Assembly (NCBI RefSeq): GCF_001648175.1
Contig: NZ_CP015243.1
Coordinates: 2,294,001 to 2,358,000 of the forward strand
Source: Halotalea alkalilenta
GTDB lineage: Bacteria > Pseudomonadota > Gammaproteobacteria > Pseudomonadales > Halomonadaceae
Reading direction: 5' to 3'
Length of the DNA stretch: 64,000 nt
Of this stretch, positions 10,156 to 20,436 are shown piece after piece. Both the position numbers and the translations under genes were made by a program. A model generated the notes under the pieces. It made no database searches, had not been told where the DNA came from, and worked only from the letters and a program-made list of their open reading frames with translations. Every line of letters starts with the position of its first letter. The stretch's first letter is position 1.

Positions 10156-10332
10156 GGAAGTCGATAGGATAGGCATATATCGCAAGGCATGGCGAAAAAC
10201 GCAAAGTTCATTGCGGCTACATCGCCAGGGTAGGAAAGTTACTTTCAATAAGAGCTTGTATGAGCCCTTTTTCTGTCTTCCCTCATGGCTGTCCGTGGCC
10301 GGAGCGAGGACGACGCGTTGAGGAGATAGGCA

Positions 10333-11784
10333 ATGGCAGCCCAGACACTCTATGACAAGCTGTGGGACTCGCATCTGGTGAGTTCCCGTGACGACGGTAC
10401 TTCGCTGCTCTATATCGATCGCCAGCTGCTCCACGAAGTGACCTCCCCGCAGGCCTTCGAGGGCCTGCGTCTTTCCGGGCGCAAGCCCTGGCGGCTGGAC
10501 GCCAACCTGGCTACCGCCGACCACAACGTGCCGACCACGTTGATCGAGCGTCGGGCCGGCGTGGCCGGGATCCAGGACGACGTCTCGCGGATCCAGGTCC
10601 AGACGCTGGACGACAACTGCGACGACTTCGGTATCGAGCTCTACTCGATCAACGACCTGCGTCAGGGCATCGTCCATGTGGTCGGGCCGGAGCAGGGCGC
10701 GACCCTGCCCGGGATGACGGTGGTCTGCGGTGACTCCCATACCTCGACCCACGGCGCGTTCGCCGCGCTTTCCCATGGTATCGGCACCTCCGAGGTCGAG
10801 CATGTGCTCGCCACCCAGTGCCTGCTGCAGCGCAAGATGAAGAACATGCAGGTGCGCGTCGAGGGCGAGCTGGGCCGCGGCGTTACCGCCAAGGACATCG
10901 TGCTCGCGGTGATCGGCGAGATCGGCACCGCGGGTGGTACTGGCTATGCGATCGAGTTCGCCGGCTCCGCGATCCGCGCGCTCTCGATGGAAGGGCGGAT
11001 GACGATCTGCAACATGGCGATCGAAGCGGGTGCCAGGGTCGGTCTGGTCGCGGTCGACCAGACCACCATCGATTACATCGGCGGTCGCCCCTTCGCGCCC
11101 AGCGCCGAACAGTGGGAGGCCGCGGTGGCCTACTGGCGTGGCCTGGTCTCCGACCCGGGCGCGCATTTCGACAAGGTGGTCGAACTCGACGCCAGCACCA
11201 TCGAGCCGCAGGTGACCTGGGGCACCAGCCCCGAAATGGTGGTCGGGATTCGCGGCCAGGTGCCTGATCCGATGGATGCCGAGAGCGATACCCGCCGCCG
11301 TGGGATCGAACGGGCGCTGGAGTACATGGGGCTGTCCGCCGGCCAGGCGATCACCGATATCCGGCTCGATCGGGTATTCATCGGCTCGTGCACCAACTCG
11401 CGGATCGAGGACCTGCGCGAGGCCGCGCGGGTGGCCAAGGGCCGGCGCGTCGCCTCGACGATCAAGCAGGCGATGGTGGTGCCGGGTTCAGGCCTGGTGA
11501 AGAGGCAGGCCGAGAAGGAAGGGCTCGACAAGGTGTTCATCGAGGCGGGCTTCGAATGGCGCGAGCCGGGCTGCTCGATGTGCCTGGCGATGAACGCCGA
11601 CAAGCTCGGCGCCGGCGAGCACTGTGCCTCGACCTCCAATCGCAATTTCGAGGGCCGGCAAGGCTACGGCGGGCGTACCCACCTGGTCAGCCCGGCGATG
11701 GCGGCGGCGGCGGCGATCGCCGGCCATTTCGTCGATGTGCGCGAATTCGACCATACCCCGGCGCCCCAGGCGCTGAGCGCCTGA
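10333..11784 (+). CDS. leuC: 3-isopropylmalate dehydratase large subunit
   Basis: 483 residues. With LeuD it isomerises 2-isopropylmalate to 3-isopropylmalate in leucine synthesis. The three [4Fe-4S] cysteines are at C353 (GSCTNSR) and C414/C417 (EPGCSMC). [13 protein letters not shown] is the aconitase-family signature. The ATG follows GAGGAGATAGGCA. First gene of leuC-leuD-leuB, separated from leuD by 16 bp. Confidence 0.97.
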   Translation: MAAQTLYDKLWDSHLVSSRDDGTSLLYIDRQLLHEVTSPQAFEGLRLSGRKPWRLDANLATADHNVPTTLIERRAGVAGIQDDVSRIQVQTLDDNCDDFGIELYSINDLRQGIVHVVGPEQGATLPGMTVVCGDSHTSTHGAFAALSHGIGTSEVEHVLATQCLLQRKMKNMQVRVEGELGRGVTAKDIVLAVIGEIGTAGGTGYAIEFAGSAIRALSMEGRMTICNMAIEAGARVGLVAVDQTTIDYIGGRPFAPSAEQWEAAVAYWRGLVSDPGAHFDKVVELDASTIEPQVTWGTSPEMVVGIRGQVPDPMDAESDTRRRGIERALEYMGLSAGQAITDIRLDRVFIGSCTNSRIEDLREAARVAKGRRVASTIKQAMVVPGSGLVKRQAEKEGLDKVFIEAGFEWREPGCSMCLAMNADKLGAGEHCASTSNRNFEGRQGYGGRTHLVSPAMAAAAAIAGHFVDVREFDHTPAPQALSA

Positions 11785-11800
11785 GCAAGGGAGCAGAGAG

Positions 11801-12442
11801 ATGCAGAAATTCGTTCGCAAAGCGGGTCTGGTGGCGCCGATGGATCGCGCCAACGTCGATACCGACCTGATCATTCCCAAGCAGTTTCTGAAGTCGATCA
11901 AGCGCAGCGGCTTCGGTCCCAACCTGTTCGACGAGCTGCGCTATCTCGACGAGGGTTTTCCGGGCCAGGACTGCAGCCAGCGGCCGAAGAACCCCGACTT
12001 CGTGCTCAACCAGCCTCGCTATCAGGGGGCAAGCGTACTGCTGGCGCGGGCCAACTTCGGCTGTGGCAGCTCGCGCGAGCACGCTCCCTGGGCGCTGGAG
12101 GATTTCGGCTTCCGCGTGGTGATTGCGCCGAGCTTCGCCGATATCTTCTTCAACAACGCGTTCAAGAACGGGCTGCTGCTGATCACCCTGAGCGATGAGA
12201 AGGTCGAGCAGCTGTTCGCCGAGCTCTACGCGCATGAGGGGTATCGTCTCGATATCGATCTTGCCAATCAGGTGATCAATACGCCTTCAGGTGAGAGCAT
12301 CGCCTTCGAGGTCGACGCCTTTCGCAAGTACTGCCTCGAGAACGGGCTCGACGACATCGGCATCACGCTCGAGCAGGCCGATGCGATCCGAACGTTCGAG
12401 GCGCGCCATCGCGCCAGCCAGCCGTGGCTGTTCCGCGGCTGA
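11801..12442 (+). CDS. leuD: 3-isopropylmalate dehydratase small subunit
   Basis: 213 residues, the swivel domain of the isopropylmalate isomerase. Visible signatures are [17 protein letters not shown] near the N-terminus and [14 protein letters not shown] (about 86-99), the substrate-recognition loop. It is tightly spaced between leuC and leuB, so the two subunits should be made together. Confidence 0.97.
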   Translation: MQKFVRKAGLVAPMDRANVDTDLIIPKQFLKSIKRSGFGPNLFDELRYLDEGFPGQDCSQRPKNPDFVLNQPRYQGASVLLARANFGCGSSREHAPWALEDFGFRVVIAPSFADIFFNNAFKNGLLLITLSDEKVEQLFAELYAHEGYRLDIDLANQVINTPSGESIAFEVDAFRKYCLENGLDDIGITLEQADAIRTFEARHRASQPWLFRG

Positions 12443-12469
12443 TGGAGAGACTTTTCTTTGGATGACGAG

Positions 12470-13552
12470 ATGAAAGACCAGATTCTGATTCTGCCCGGCG
12501 ACGGCATCGGCCCCGAGATCACCTTTGAAGCGGTCAAGATTATCAAGGCGTGTCAATCGGCCGGGCTCGACGTCGAGCTCGGCTACGGCAAGGTCGGCGG
12601 CGACGCGATCGATGCCACCGGCCACCCGCTGCCCGATGAAACGCTCGACGCCGCGCGCGGCGCGCGGGCGATCCTGCTCGGTGCGGTCGGCGGTCCCAAA
12701 TGGGACAAGCTCGAGGACATCTCGCGGCGACCCGAAAAGGGGCTGCTCGGGATTCGCAAGGCGCTCAACCTGTTCGGCAACCTGCGCCCGGCGATCCTCT
12801 ATCCGCAGTTGGCCTCGGCGTCGAGCCTCAAGCCCGAGATAGTGGCCGGGCTCGACATCATGATCGTGCGCGAGCTTACCGGCGGGATCTACTTCGGCCA
12901 GCCGCGCGGCTTCAGCGAGCGTGATGGCGGGGTGCGCTACGGCTACAACACCTACGTCTACGACGAGGAGGAGATTCGCCGGATCGGCCGGGTCGCCTTC
13001 GAAATGGCACGCAAGCGCAGCAAGCGGGTCTGCTCGGTGGACAAGGCCAATGTGCTCGAGGTCACCATGCTGTGGCGGGAAGTGATCACCGAGCTTGCCA
13101 AGGAGTACCCCGACGTCGAGCTGAGTCACATGTACGTCGACAACGCGGCGATGCAGCTGGTCCGTGCGCCGAAGCAGTTCGACGTGATCGTCACCGGCAA
13201 CATGTTCGGCGACATCCTTTCTGATGAGGCGGCGATGCTGACCGGCTCGATCGGCATGCTGCCCTCGGCTTCGCTCAACGAGCGCGGGCAGGGGATGTTC
13301 GAGCCCTGCCACGGTAGCGCGCCCGACATCGCCGGGCAGAATCTCGCCAATCCGCTGGCGACGATCCTTTCGGTGGCGATGATGCTGCGCTACTCGTTCG
13401 ACCAGCCGGCGCTGGCGGCAAGGATCGAGGCGGCGGTCGGCGAGGTGCTCGACCAGGGCCTGCGCACCGCGGATATCGCCGCGCCAGGGGATCGCCAGGT
13501 GAGCACCCGCGAGATGGGCGATGCGGTGCTGGCCGCTTTCCAGGCCGGTTGA
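12470..13552 (+). CDS. leuB: 3-isopropylmalate dehydrogenase
   Basis: About 360 residues, NAD-dependent; converts 3-isopropylmalate to 2-oxoisocaproate. Begins [14 protein letters not shown], with [20 protein letters not shown] and [13 protein letters not shown] as family signatures. Start choice is open: the ATG at 12470 matches usual LeuB N-termini, but a TTG at 12458 in the same frame sits 8 bases after GGAGAG and would add four residues. Last gene of the leucine operon. Confidence 0.96.
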   Translation: MKDQILILPGDGIGPEITFEAVKIIKACQSAGLDVELGYGKVGGDAIDATGHPLPDETLDAARGARAILLGAVGGPKWDKLEDISRRPEKGLLGIRKALNLFGNLRPAILYPQLASASSLKPEIVAGLDIMIVRELTGGIYFGQPRGFSERDGGVRYGYNTYVYDEEEIRRIGRVAFEMARKRSKRVCSVDKANVLEVTMLWREVITELAKEYPDVELSHMYVDNAAMQLVRAPKQFDVIVTGNMFGDILSDEAAMLTGSIGMLPSASLNERGQGMFEPCHGSAPDIAGQNLANPLATILSVAMMLRYSFDQPALAARIEAAVGEVLDQGLRTADIAAPGDRQVSTREMGDAVLAAFQAG

Positions 13553-13644
13553 GGATTGGGTTGAAAACAGCCCCTGGGTGCGGTTGAAAGTCGCTCGCCG
13601 TGCCCCAAGGGATCAACGACGGTCGCTTCGGTGTCCGTCCCGCG

Positions 13645-13671
13645 CCGTCGTCTCGCCGGTCGAGACGACGG
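13645..13671. other. Hairpin in the leuB-asd intergenic region
   Basis: Perfect 11-bp dyad (CCGTCGTCTCG / CGAGACGACGG) with a 5-nt loop, about 90 bp after the leuB stop. No T-run follows, so it is not a classical intrinsic terminator. It may stabilise the leu mRNA end or be part of the asd leader. Confidence 0.4.
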
Positions 13672-13741
13672 GCGAAGTACATTCATGGCCGCCTCGTGCG
13701 TGCGGCCATGCAGCGATCCGTGATGGATCAGCGAGGAGAAT

Positions 13742-14854
13742 ATGCTCAAGGTAGGTTTCGTTGGTTGGCGTGGCATGGTCGGTTCGGTGCTGATGCAGCG
13801 GATGGGGGAGGAGAACGATTTCGCCGGTATCGAGCCGACGTTCTTCTCTACCTCCCAGGCGGGCCGCCCGGGTCCCGACATCGGTGTCGCGGTGCCTCCG
13901 TTGGAGGATGCCTTCGACATCGAGGCGCTCAAGTCCCTCGATGTGATCGTCACCTGCCAGGGCGGCGACTATACCAAGGAGATCTATCCCCGGCTGCGCC
14001 AGGCGGGCTTCGACGGCTACTGGATCGACGCGGCCAGCACCCTGCGCATGGATGATCGCGCGGTGATCGTGCTCGACCCGGTCAATCGGCAGGTGATCGA
14101 CGAGAGTCTCGACCGCGGGGTCAAGACCTACGTCGGTGGCAACTGCACGGTGAGCCTTGCGTTGATGGGGCTCGGCGGGCTGTTCGAGGCGGGCTTGGTC
14201 GAGTGGATGACCTCGATGACCTACCAGGCCGCCTCCGGCGCCGGCGCCCAGAACATGCGCGAGCTGCTGGCCCAGATGCAGGGGCTCAGCGGCGCGGTGG
14301 CGGGGGAGCTTGCCGACCCGGCCAGCGCGATCCTCGACATCGATCGCAAGGTCACCGCGGCGATGCGCGACGGCTCGCTGCCAACCGAGCGCTTCGGCGC
14401 GCCGCTCGCAGGCTCGCTGCTGCCGTGGATCGACAGCCGGCTGGACAATGGCCAGAGCAAGGAGGAGTGGAAGGGCGGCGTCGAGACCAACAAGATCCTC
14501 GGTCTTGCCCAAGGCACCATTCCGGTCGACGGCCTCTGCGTGCGGATCGGTGCGATGCGCTGCCATGCCCAGGCGTTCACCATCAAGCTCAAGGCCGACG
14601 TGCCGCTCGACGAGATCGAAGCGCGGATCGGCGAGCACAACCAATGGGTCAGCGTGGTGCCCAACGACAAGCCGGAGACCCTGGCCCAGCTCACCCCGGC
14701 CGCGGTCACCGGTACTCTCCAGGTCCCGGTGGGGCGGCTGCGCAAGCTGGCGATGGGCGCAGAGTACCTCTGCGCCTTCTCGGTGGGTGACCAACTGCTG
14801 TGGGGGGCCGCGGAGCCGCTGCGGCGGATGCTCACGATCCTGCGCGAGCGTTGA
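13742..14854 (+). CDS. asd: Aspartate-semialdehyde dehydrogenase
   Basis: 370 residues, NADPH-dependent; reduces aspartyl phosphate to the semialdehyde at the branch to lysine/diaminopimelate, methionine and threonine. The N-terminal [18 protein letters not shown] binds NADP. The catalytic cysteine is C135 in [10 protein letters not shown]. The ATG has a GAGGAG ribosome site. Sits between leuB and truA as in Pseudomonas, but no fimV gene separates it from truA here. Confidence 0.97.
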   Translation: MLKVGFVGWRGMVGSVLMQRMGEENDFAGIEPTFFSTSQAGRPGPDIGVAVPPLEDAFDIEALKSLDVIVTCQGGDYTKEIYPRLRQAGFDGYWIDAASTLRMDDRAVIVLDPVNRQVIDESLDRGVKTYVGGNCTVSLALMGLGGLFEAGLVEWMTSMTYQAASGAGAQNMRELLAQMQGLSGAVAGELADPASAILDIDRKVTAAMRDGSLPTERFGAPLAGSLLPWIDSRLDNGQSKEEWKGGVETNKILGLAQGTIPVDGLCVRIGAMRCHAQAFTIKLKADVPLDEIEARIGEHNQWVSVVPNDKPETLAQLTPAAVTGTLQVPVGRLRKLAMGAEYLCAFSVGDQLLWGAAEPLRRMLTILRER

Positions 14855-14924
14855 TGGCGGATGGGGCATAGGCGATAATCCCAAGGACCAGGCGGTGCGT
14901 TCGATTCCCCGGCGCGCCATCGAA

Positions 14925-14958
14925 GCAAGGGCAGGCCATGGCCTGCCCTTGCGCTTTT
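14925..14958 (+). terminator. Intrinsic terminator after asd
   Basis: Perfect 12-bp stem (GCAAGGGCAGGC / GCCTGCCCTTGC) with a CATG loop, followed by GCTTTT. It lies 70 bp after asd and before truA. Just upstream (14890-14920) is a short T-loop-like GTTCGATTCC followed by GCGCGCCA, resembling a tRNA 3' part, but no complete tRNA can be folded. Confidence 0.75.
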
Positions 14959-15004
14959 CCCCACCGAGCGCCTGGCGCTCGCCTGAGCCGAGTCCACCGT
15001 ACCG

Positions 15005-15946
15005 ATGTCGCTGTTTGCCCCGCTCGATGAATCCTCGCCCTTGACCGGGCGCATCGCCCTCGGGATCGAATACGAAGGCAGCGCCTACTATGGCTGGCAG
15101 CGCCTGCGCCACGGTCCTTCGGTGCAGCAGACGCTGGAGGAGGCGCTGGCGCGGGTCGCCCGCGCGCCCGTCGAGCTGGTGGTGAGTGGACGCACCGACA
15201 CCGGCGTCCATGCCAGCCGCCAGATCGCCCACTTCGATGCGCCGTCGCCGCGCAGCCAGAAGGCCTGGGTGATGGGAGCCAATGCCAACCTGCCACGCGA
15301 CGTGCGCGTGCACTGGGCGGTGTCGGTGGCCGATGATTTCCATGCGCGCGCCAGCGCCATCGCCCGGCGCTATCGCTACCTGATCTACAATGCCGCCAGC
15401 GCCCCGGCGCTGGGCAGCCGACAGCTCACCTGGCACCGCACCCCGCTCGACGAGCGGCGGATGCACGCCGCGGCCCAGGTCTTGGTCGGCGAACACGACT
15501 TCTCCGCCTTCCGCGCTGCCAAGTGCCAGTCGAGCACGCCCTGGCGCCACCTCCACTTCATCGAGGTGCGCCGTTTCGGCCCGCTGGTGATGATCGACGT
15601 CCAGGCCAATGCGTTCCTGCATCACATGATCCGCAACATCGCCGGGACCTTGCTCGCGATCGGCGACGGCCGGCGGCCGGTGGAGTGGTGCGCCGAGCTG
15701 CTCGCCGATGGCGTGCGCGCGGTGGCCGGCGCGACCGCGCCGGCCCAGGGGCTACACTTCATCGATGCCAGGTACGCGGCGATCGAGTGGCTGCCGCGTA
15801 CGCCGCTGGGGCCGCTGCCGCTGGCCTTTCTCGGCGAGTGGAGCGGCGAGCGGGAGGTGCCGATCGGTGAGTATCTGCGCCGGATTCGCAAGCGTCGCGC
15901 GGTCGCCGCCCGCCCATGTACCCAGACGGAGGGCCTCGACGAATGA
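15005..15946 (+). CDS. truA: tRNA pseudouridine(38-40) synthase
   Basis: 313 residues; isomerises uridines 38-40 in the anticodon arm of tRNAs. The catalytic aspartate is D65 in SGRTDTGVHAS. KIALGIEYxG-like and YYGWQR elements near the N-terminus and FLHHMIRNIAGTLLAIG in the second half are typical. It is somewhat longer than E. coli TruA (270) because of a basic C-terminal tail. Its stop overlaps the trpF start (ATGA). Confidence 0.95.
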   Translation: MSLFAPLDESSPLTGRIALGIEYEGSAYYGWQRLRHGPSVQQTLEEALARVARAPVELVVSGRTDTGVHASRQIAHFDAPSPRSQKAWVMGANANLPRDVRVHWAVSVADDFHARASAIARRYRYLIYNAASAPALGSRQLTWHRTPLDERRMHAAAQVLVGEHDFSAFRAAKCQSSTPWRHLHFIEVRRFGPLVMIDVQANAFLHHMIRNIAGTLLAIGDGRRPVEWCAELLADGVRAVAGATAPAQGLHFIDARYAAIEWLPRTPLGPLPLAFLGEWSGEREVPIGEYLRRIRKRRAVAARPCTQTEGLDE

Positions 15947-16566
15947 GGACCAGGATCAAGTTCTGCGGGCTGACCCGCGAAGATGACGTCGATGCGGCGG
16001 TCGAGGCGGGTGCCGATGCGTTGGGCTTCGTGCTCTGGCCCGGCAGCAAGCGCGCGGTGACCCTCGAGCGGCTCGAGGCGCTGAGCGCCAGGGTGCCGCC
16101 CTTCGTCGCCCGGGTGGGGCTGTTCGTCGATCAGGATGCCGAAGTCATCGCGGCGGCCGCGCCCTGTCTCGACCTGCTCCAGTTCCATGGCGACGAGCCG
16201 CCGCAGGCATGCGCCGGATTCGGCACCCCCTGGCTCAAGGCGCTGCGGATGCGCGAGGGGCTCGATCTCGACGCCGCGGCGCAGCGCTACGCCGGTGCCC
16301 GCGGGCTGCTGCTCGACGCCTGGCGTCCCGGCGTTCCCGGTGGCACCGGTGAGACCTTCGACTGGGCGCGGATTCCCGCGTGGCTCGCTTCGCGCATCGT
16401 GCTCGCCGGCGGGCTCGACGCTGGCAACGTGGCCGAGGCGATTACCCGGGTGCGCCCCTATGCGGTCGATGTCTCCGGTGGCATCGAGGCTGCGCCCGGG
16501 CGCAAGGATCACGAGCGGATGGCGGCCTTCGCCGCCGCGGTGCGGATGGCCGATCGCTCAGACTGA
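15943..16566 (+). CDS. trpF: Phosphoribosylanthranilate isomerase
   Basis: 207 residues from the ATG at 15943, which overlaps the truA stop as ATGA and is preceded by GGAGGG; a longer frame from 15916 is less likely. A TIM barrel starting TRIKFCGLTREDDVD, with the general-base cysteine in FCGLT, and ending DVSGGIE, which forms the phosphate-binding loop. It catalyses the Amadori rearrangement in tryptophan synthesis. trpB and trpA do not follow; accD does, as in Pseudomonas. Confidence 0.95.
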   Translation: MRTRIKFCGLTREDDVDAAVEAGADALGFVLWPGSKRAVTLERLEALSARVPPFVARVGLFVDQDAEVIAAAAPCLDLLQFHGDEPPQACAGFGTPWLKALRMREGLDLDAAAQRYAGARGLLLDAWRPGVPGGTGETFDWARIPAWLASRIVLAGGLDAGNVAEAITRVRPYAVDVSGGIEAAPGRKDHERMAAFAAAVRMADRSD

Positions 16567-16690
16567 AGCTCGTTCGCTACCACTTTATGCCGCTGCACCG
16601 TTACAATGACGCCCTCGGAGCCATTGCCTCCGACCCTTTTTCCACCCCCGCGTCGCGGGGCTGAACACGCTTTAGGGATACCCTGAGTTC

Positions 16691-17614
16691 ATGAGCTGGC
16701 TGGATAAAATCGTACCGTCGATGGGCCGCACCCGCCGTGCCGATCGGCGCAACAGTATTCCCGACGGTCTATGGCACAAGTGCCCGAAATGCGAGGCGGT
16801 GCTCTATCGACCGGAACTCGAGCGCCACGACAACGTCTGTCCCAAATGCGATCACCATCTGCGCATGGGAGCGCGCAAGCGCCTCAACTGGTTTCTCGAC
16901 GAAGAGGGCCGGGAGGAGCTGCTCGAGGATCTGATGCCGGTCGACCGGCTCAAGTTCCGCGACTCCAAGCGCTACAAGGATCGTCTCGCGGCGGCGCAGA
17001 AGGATACCGGCGAAAACGATGCGCTGATCAGCATGCGCGGTCGACTCAACGGCCTCGAGGTGGTGGTGGTGGCGTTCGAGTTCGGCTTCATGGGCGGCTC
17101 GATGGGCAGCGTGGTCGGTGAGAAGTTCGCCCGCGCCGCGGAGCTCGCCCTCGAACAGCGCATTCCGCTCGTCTGTTTCTCCGCCAGCGGCGGGGCGAGG
17201 ATGCAGGAGGCGCTGTTCTCGCTGATGCAGATGGCCAAGACTTCCGCGGCGCTCGAGAGGCTGCGCGAGAACGGCATCCCTTACGTCTCGGTGCTCACCG
17301 ACCCGGTATTCGGTGGGGTTTCCGCCTCGCTGGCGATGCTCGGTGACATCAACGTCGCCGAGCCCAACGCGCTGATCGGCTTCGCCGGCCCCCGGGTGAT
17401 CGAGCAGACCGTGCGCGAGAAGCTTCCCGAAGGCTTCCAGCGCAGTGAGTTCCTGCTCGAGCATGGCACCGTCGACATGATCATCCACCGTTCGCAGCTC
17501 AAGGAATCGCTGGGGCGGATGTTGCGCAAGCTGGTCGCGGCGCCGGTCGCGCCGCCGCTCGAGCGGGCCCCAGTGGACGCCGACGCGGACTGGCCTTCCG
17601 ACGTCGAGCCTTGA
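16691..17614 (+). CDS. accD: Acetyl-CoA carboxylase carboxyltransferase beta subunit
   Basis: 307 residues. A four-cysteine zinc ribbon is at C31/C34/C50/C53 (KCPKC and VCPKC), followed by the crotonase-like carboxyltransferase core with [13 protein letters not shown] and ASGGARMQE. Works with AccA to transfer CO2 from biotin to acetyl-CoA, the first step of fatty-acid synthesis. It follows trpF after 124 bp that probably holds its own promoter, with a CCCCGCG/GCGGGG hairpin at about 16648. Confidence 0.97.
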   Translation: MSWLDKIVPSMGRTRRADRRNSIPDGLWHKCPKCEAVLYRPELERHDNVCPKCDHHLRMGARKRLNWFLDEEGREELLEDLMPVDRLKFRDSKRYKDRLAAAQKDTGENDALISMRGRLNGLEVVVVAFEFGFMGGSMGSVVGEKFARAAELALEQRIPLVCFSASGGARMQEALFSLMQMAKTSAALERLRENGIPYVSVLTDPVFGGVSASLAMLGDINVAEPNALIGFAGPRVIEQTVREKLPEGFQRSEFLLEHGTVDMIIHRSQLKESLGRMLRKLVAAPVAPPLERAPVDADADWPSDVEP

Positions 17615-17669
17615 TCGTGACTTGCGCCCGCGCCACCCGTAGTCGTCATTCGTCGAGAGGCATCGCCTG

Positions 17670-18971
17670 ATGTCGGTCAACCATGGCGAAGCGCTCGAGC
17701 ATTGGCTCGAGCGCCTCGCTCGCCAGCATCCGCTGACCATCGATCTCGGCCTCGAGCGAGTGGCTGGGGTCGCGGCCCGCCTCGGCCTGCTCGAGGTACC
17801 GCTGGCACCCCGGGTGATCACCGTCGCCGGCACCAACGGCAAGGGTTCGACCGTGGCGATGATCGAGTCCTGCGCGCGGGCCCACGGGCTGAGCTGTGTG
17901 AGCTACACCTCGCCTCACCTGCTGCGCTACAACGAGCGGGTGCGGGTCGACGGTCGCGAGATCGGCGATGAAGAGCTGATCACAGCCTTCGAGCGAATCG
18001 AGGCCGCCAGGCGCCAGGGTGACGAGATCAGCCTCAGCTACTTCGAGGTCGGCACGCTTGCCGCCGCCCTGGTGGTCAAGCAACGTGCGCCGGATATCGC
18101 CGTGCTCGAGGTCGGTCTCGGCGGCCGACTCGACGCGGTCAATCTGTTCGACGCCGACGTCGCCGTCGTCACCACCATCGCCCAGGATCATGCCGAGTAT
18201 CTCGGCACCGATCTCGAGGTCATCGGCCGTGAGAAGGCCGGCATCATGCGCGCCGGCGCCTGTGCCGTGCTCGGCAGCCGCTCGATGCCGGTCTCCGTCG
18301 CGGCCCGCGCCGCAGCCGTCGGCGTCGCCCGCCTCGCCACCCTGGGAGAGACGTTCGACCATGCCCGCGACGCCGAGTCCGGCTGGCGCTGGCGCGGCGA
18401 GGATGCCAGCGGCGCTGCGCTCTCCTTCGCCCCGCTGCCGGACCCAGGACTGCCGCTCGACAATGCTGCGAGCGCTGTGCAGGCGCTGGTGCTCGCCGGC
18501 GTGCCTCTCGAACACGAGCGGCTGGTCGCCGGCTTCGCCGAAGTCCATCTGCCCGGCCGGCTGCAGCGGATCCAGCGCTGGTGGCTGGATGTCGCCCACA
18601 ATCCCCATGCCGCACGCTATCTGGCCGAGCGGCTGCGTGAACGCGATCGGCACCAGCCACGCCAAGGCAGGCGGCTGGTGCTGTTGGCGATGCTTGGCGA
18701 CAAGGATGCCGATGGGGTGATCGAGGCACTGATGCCGGTGGTGGATGGCTGGGTCTGTGCCGGTCTAGATGGCGAGCGGGGCCGTTCGGGCGCCGATCTG
18801 GTCGCAAGGATATCCGCCCAGGGCGGTGACGTGTTCGAGGTCGCCGAGGGGGTGGTGGAGGCGATCGAGTGGATCGAGGCCGATCCACAGTCCGCGGGGG
18901 ACGAAGTGCTGGTATGTGGGTCGTTCTTCACCGTATCGAAGGCGCTCGAGTGGCTGCAGGAGCGTGTCTGA
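17670..18971 (+). CDS. folC: Dihydrofolate synthase / folylpolyglutamate synthase
   Basis: 433 residues; an ATP-dependent Mur-ligase fold adding glutamate to dihydropteroate and folates. The P-loop is GTNGKGS (54-60), followed by YTSPHLLRYNERVRV. QDHAEYLG and a C-terminal ligase domain with WWLDVAHNPHA complete the signature. Placed accD-folC-dedD-cvpA-purF, the conserved block also found in E. coli. Confidence 0.96.
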   Translation: MSVNHGEALEHWLERLARQHPLTIDLGLERVAGVAARLGLLEVPLAPRVITVAGTNGKGSTVAMIESCARAHGLSCVSYTSPHLLRYNERVRVDGREIGDEELITAFERIEAARRQGDEISLSYFEVGTLAAALVVKQRAPDIAVLEVGLGGRLDAVNLFDADVAVVTTIAQDHAEYLGTDLEVIGREKAGIMRAGACAVLGSRSMPVSVAARAAAVGVARLATLGETFDHARDAESGWRWRGEDASGAALSFAPLPDPGLPLDNAASAVQALVLAGVPLEHERLVAGFAEVHLPGRLQRIQRWWLDVAHNPHAARYLAERLRERDRHQPRQGRRLVLLAMLGDKDADGVIEALMPVVDGWVCAGLDGERGRSGADLVARISAQGGDVFEVAEGVVEAIEWIEADPQSAGDEVLVCGSFFTVSKALEWLQERV

Positions 18972-19001
18972 GCGCGCAGGCTTAAGGCAAGGAGTGTGCG
19001 G

Positions 19002-19883
19002 ATGAAATATGGGATACGGGAAAGGATCATCGGCGGCATCATTCTGATCGCGCTGGCGGTGATCGTGGTGCCGATGTTCTTCGGCAGTCCGAGCGAGCGG
19101 GAGTCGGGGCCGGGACCGACGATGACGATCAACCAGCAGCCGATCGAGGTGCCACAGCGCGATATCGCGCCGCCGCAGTCCGAACTATCCTCCGCGCCCG
19201 ACGACGGCTCCGATCCCTCAGCGGACGTCTCTCAATATGCCCAGCTGCTGCCGGAAGAAACCCCATCCGGCAATGGCGCGACGGTCGAGCCCGAGGCGGC
19301 GGCATCGGCCGGCGCGGCCCAGGAGCCCGCTCCTGCGGCCAACGCGCCCGCCGAGCCGACACCGATAACCCCGGTGCAGGCGCCCGAGCGTCCGGCACCC
19401 CCGCTGCAGCAGGCCGAGGCACCCGCGCCTCCCGCGGCCGCACCGTCCGCGCCAGCCCAGGCGCCCGAGCGTCCGGCGGCTGCGCCCCCCCAGCAGGCGC
19501 CCAGCCGCAGCGAGCCGAGCGCTTCGCAAGGCAGCGGGTCGCTCGCTTCCAGTGATCCGATCATGGCCGCCGCCAACCGTCATCGCGGTGACAGCGGTGC
19601 CAGCAGTCCATCCGCGGGCTCATCCTCCAGCGCCGCCGCGCCTTCGAGTGGCAACTGGTCGGTGCAGGCCGGCAGCTTCGGCCAGGGCGCCAATGCCGAT
19701 CGCCTGGTCGAACAGCTGCGTGGCCTTGGCTTCGACGCCTACAAGATCTCTCGCGGTGCCAACAGCGTGGTGATGGTTGGCCCGTTCCAAAGTTCGGAAG
19801 CCGGCGAGAGTGCGCGCCAGCAGCTCCAGCAGCGCGCTAACATCAACGGCTTCGTGGTTCGCAATACCGGTAACGCTGGATGA
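19002..19883 (+). CDS. dedD: DedD-like SPOR-domain cell-division protein
   Basis: 293 residues from the ATG at 19002, which has an AAGGAG ribosome site; a GTG two codons upstream is unlikely. One N-terminal membrane segment (IIGGIILIALAVIVVPMFF) is followed by a long low-complexity Pro/Ala/Glu linker (about 60-185). The C-terminal SPOR domain (about 215-290) begins WSVQAGSFGQ. SPOR domains bind denuded septal peptidoglycan, so a role at the division site is expected. The linker is very GC-rich and probably diverges fast. Overlaps cvpA by ATGA. Confidence 0.88.
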   Translation: MKYGIRERIIGGIILIALAVIVVPMFFGSPSERESGPGPTMTINQQPIEVPQRDIAPPQSELSSAPDDGSDPSADVSQYAQLLPEETPSGNGATVEPEAAASAGAAQEPAPAANAPAEPTPITPVQAPERPAPPLQQAEAPAPPAAAPSAPAQAPERPAAAPPQQAPSRSEPSASQGSGSLASSDPIMAAANRHRGDSGASSPSAGSSSSAAAPSSGNWSVQAGSFGQGANADRLVEQLRGLGFDAYKISRGANSVVMVGPFQSSEAGESARQQLQQRANINGFVVRNTGNAG

Positions 19884-20410
19884 GTCTGACCTGGCTCGAC
19901 TGGGTCTTCATCGCGATCCTGGCACTTTGCGTGCTGCTGGGCGCGATGCGCGGCCTGATCCGCGAGGGCCTGGGGCTGGTGGTGTGGATCGTTGCGCTGC
20001 TGACTGCGCGAGCCTTCTGCATCCAGGTGGGTGAGCTGTTCGTCGACTACATCGATAATCCGAGCGTGCGTGTGGTGGTCGGTTTCGTGCTGGTCACCTT
20101 CGTGGTGGTGATTCTTGGCGGCCTCTGCATTCGATTGCTCAACGCGATGGTCGAATGGGTCGGAATGGGCAGTTTCAACCGCGTGCTCGGGGCGTTGTTC
20201 GGCGCGGCCAAGGGCAGTGCGGTGCTGGCGCTGATCGGCGTGGTGATCCCGCTCACGCCGTTCGCCCAGATGGAGGCCTGGCAGGGGTCGCAGCTGCGTC
20301 CGATGGTGGCGAGTCTGCAACAGGTGATCGTCGATCAGTACCAGCGGCTCCAGGAGCGTCAGTCCCCGCTCGAAGAGCTGCGCCAAGATCGGAGCGTTCC
20401 GGTCACATGA
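19880..20410 (+). CDS. cvpA: Colicin V production family membrane protein
   Basis: 176 residues with about four hydrophobic segments (starting LDWVFIAILALCVLLGAMRGLIRE split by a charged turn). The name comes from a colicin V export phenotype in E. coli; the molecular function is not firmly known, though links to envelope homeostasis have been reported. Its start overlaps the dedD stop and it precedes purF by 26 bp, as in E. coli. Confidence 0.93.
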   Translation: MSLTWLDWVFIAILALCVLLGAMRGLIREGLGLVVWIVALLTARAFCIQVGELFVDYIDNPSVRVVVGFVLVTFVVVILGGLCIRLLNAMVEWVGMGSFNRVLGALFGAAKGSAVLALIGVVIPLTPFAQMEAWQGSQLRPMVASLQQVIVDQYQRLQERQSPLEELRQDRSVPVT

Positions 20411-20436
20411 GGTTCAACTAACGAGGTGGAAACGCG

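Noticed and set aside
14853..14921. Possible tRNA gene after asd
   Set aside because: A 7-bp acceptor-like stem and a TTCGATT loop can be found, but they do not fit one cloverleaf: the T stem does not pair and no anticodon arm forms.
13613..15625. 670-codon open frame on the minus strand across asd and truA
   Set aside because: It is the antisense of well-supported genes; high GC removes stop codons from the complementary frames. Composition (Arg, His, Gln-rich) is not protein-like.
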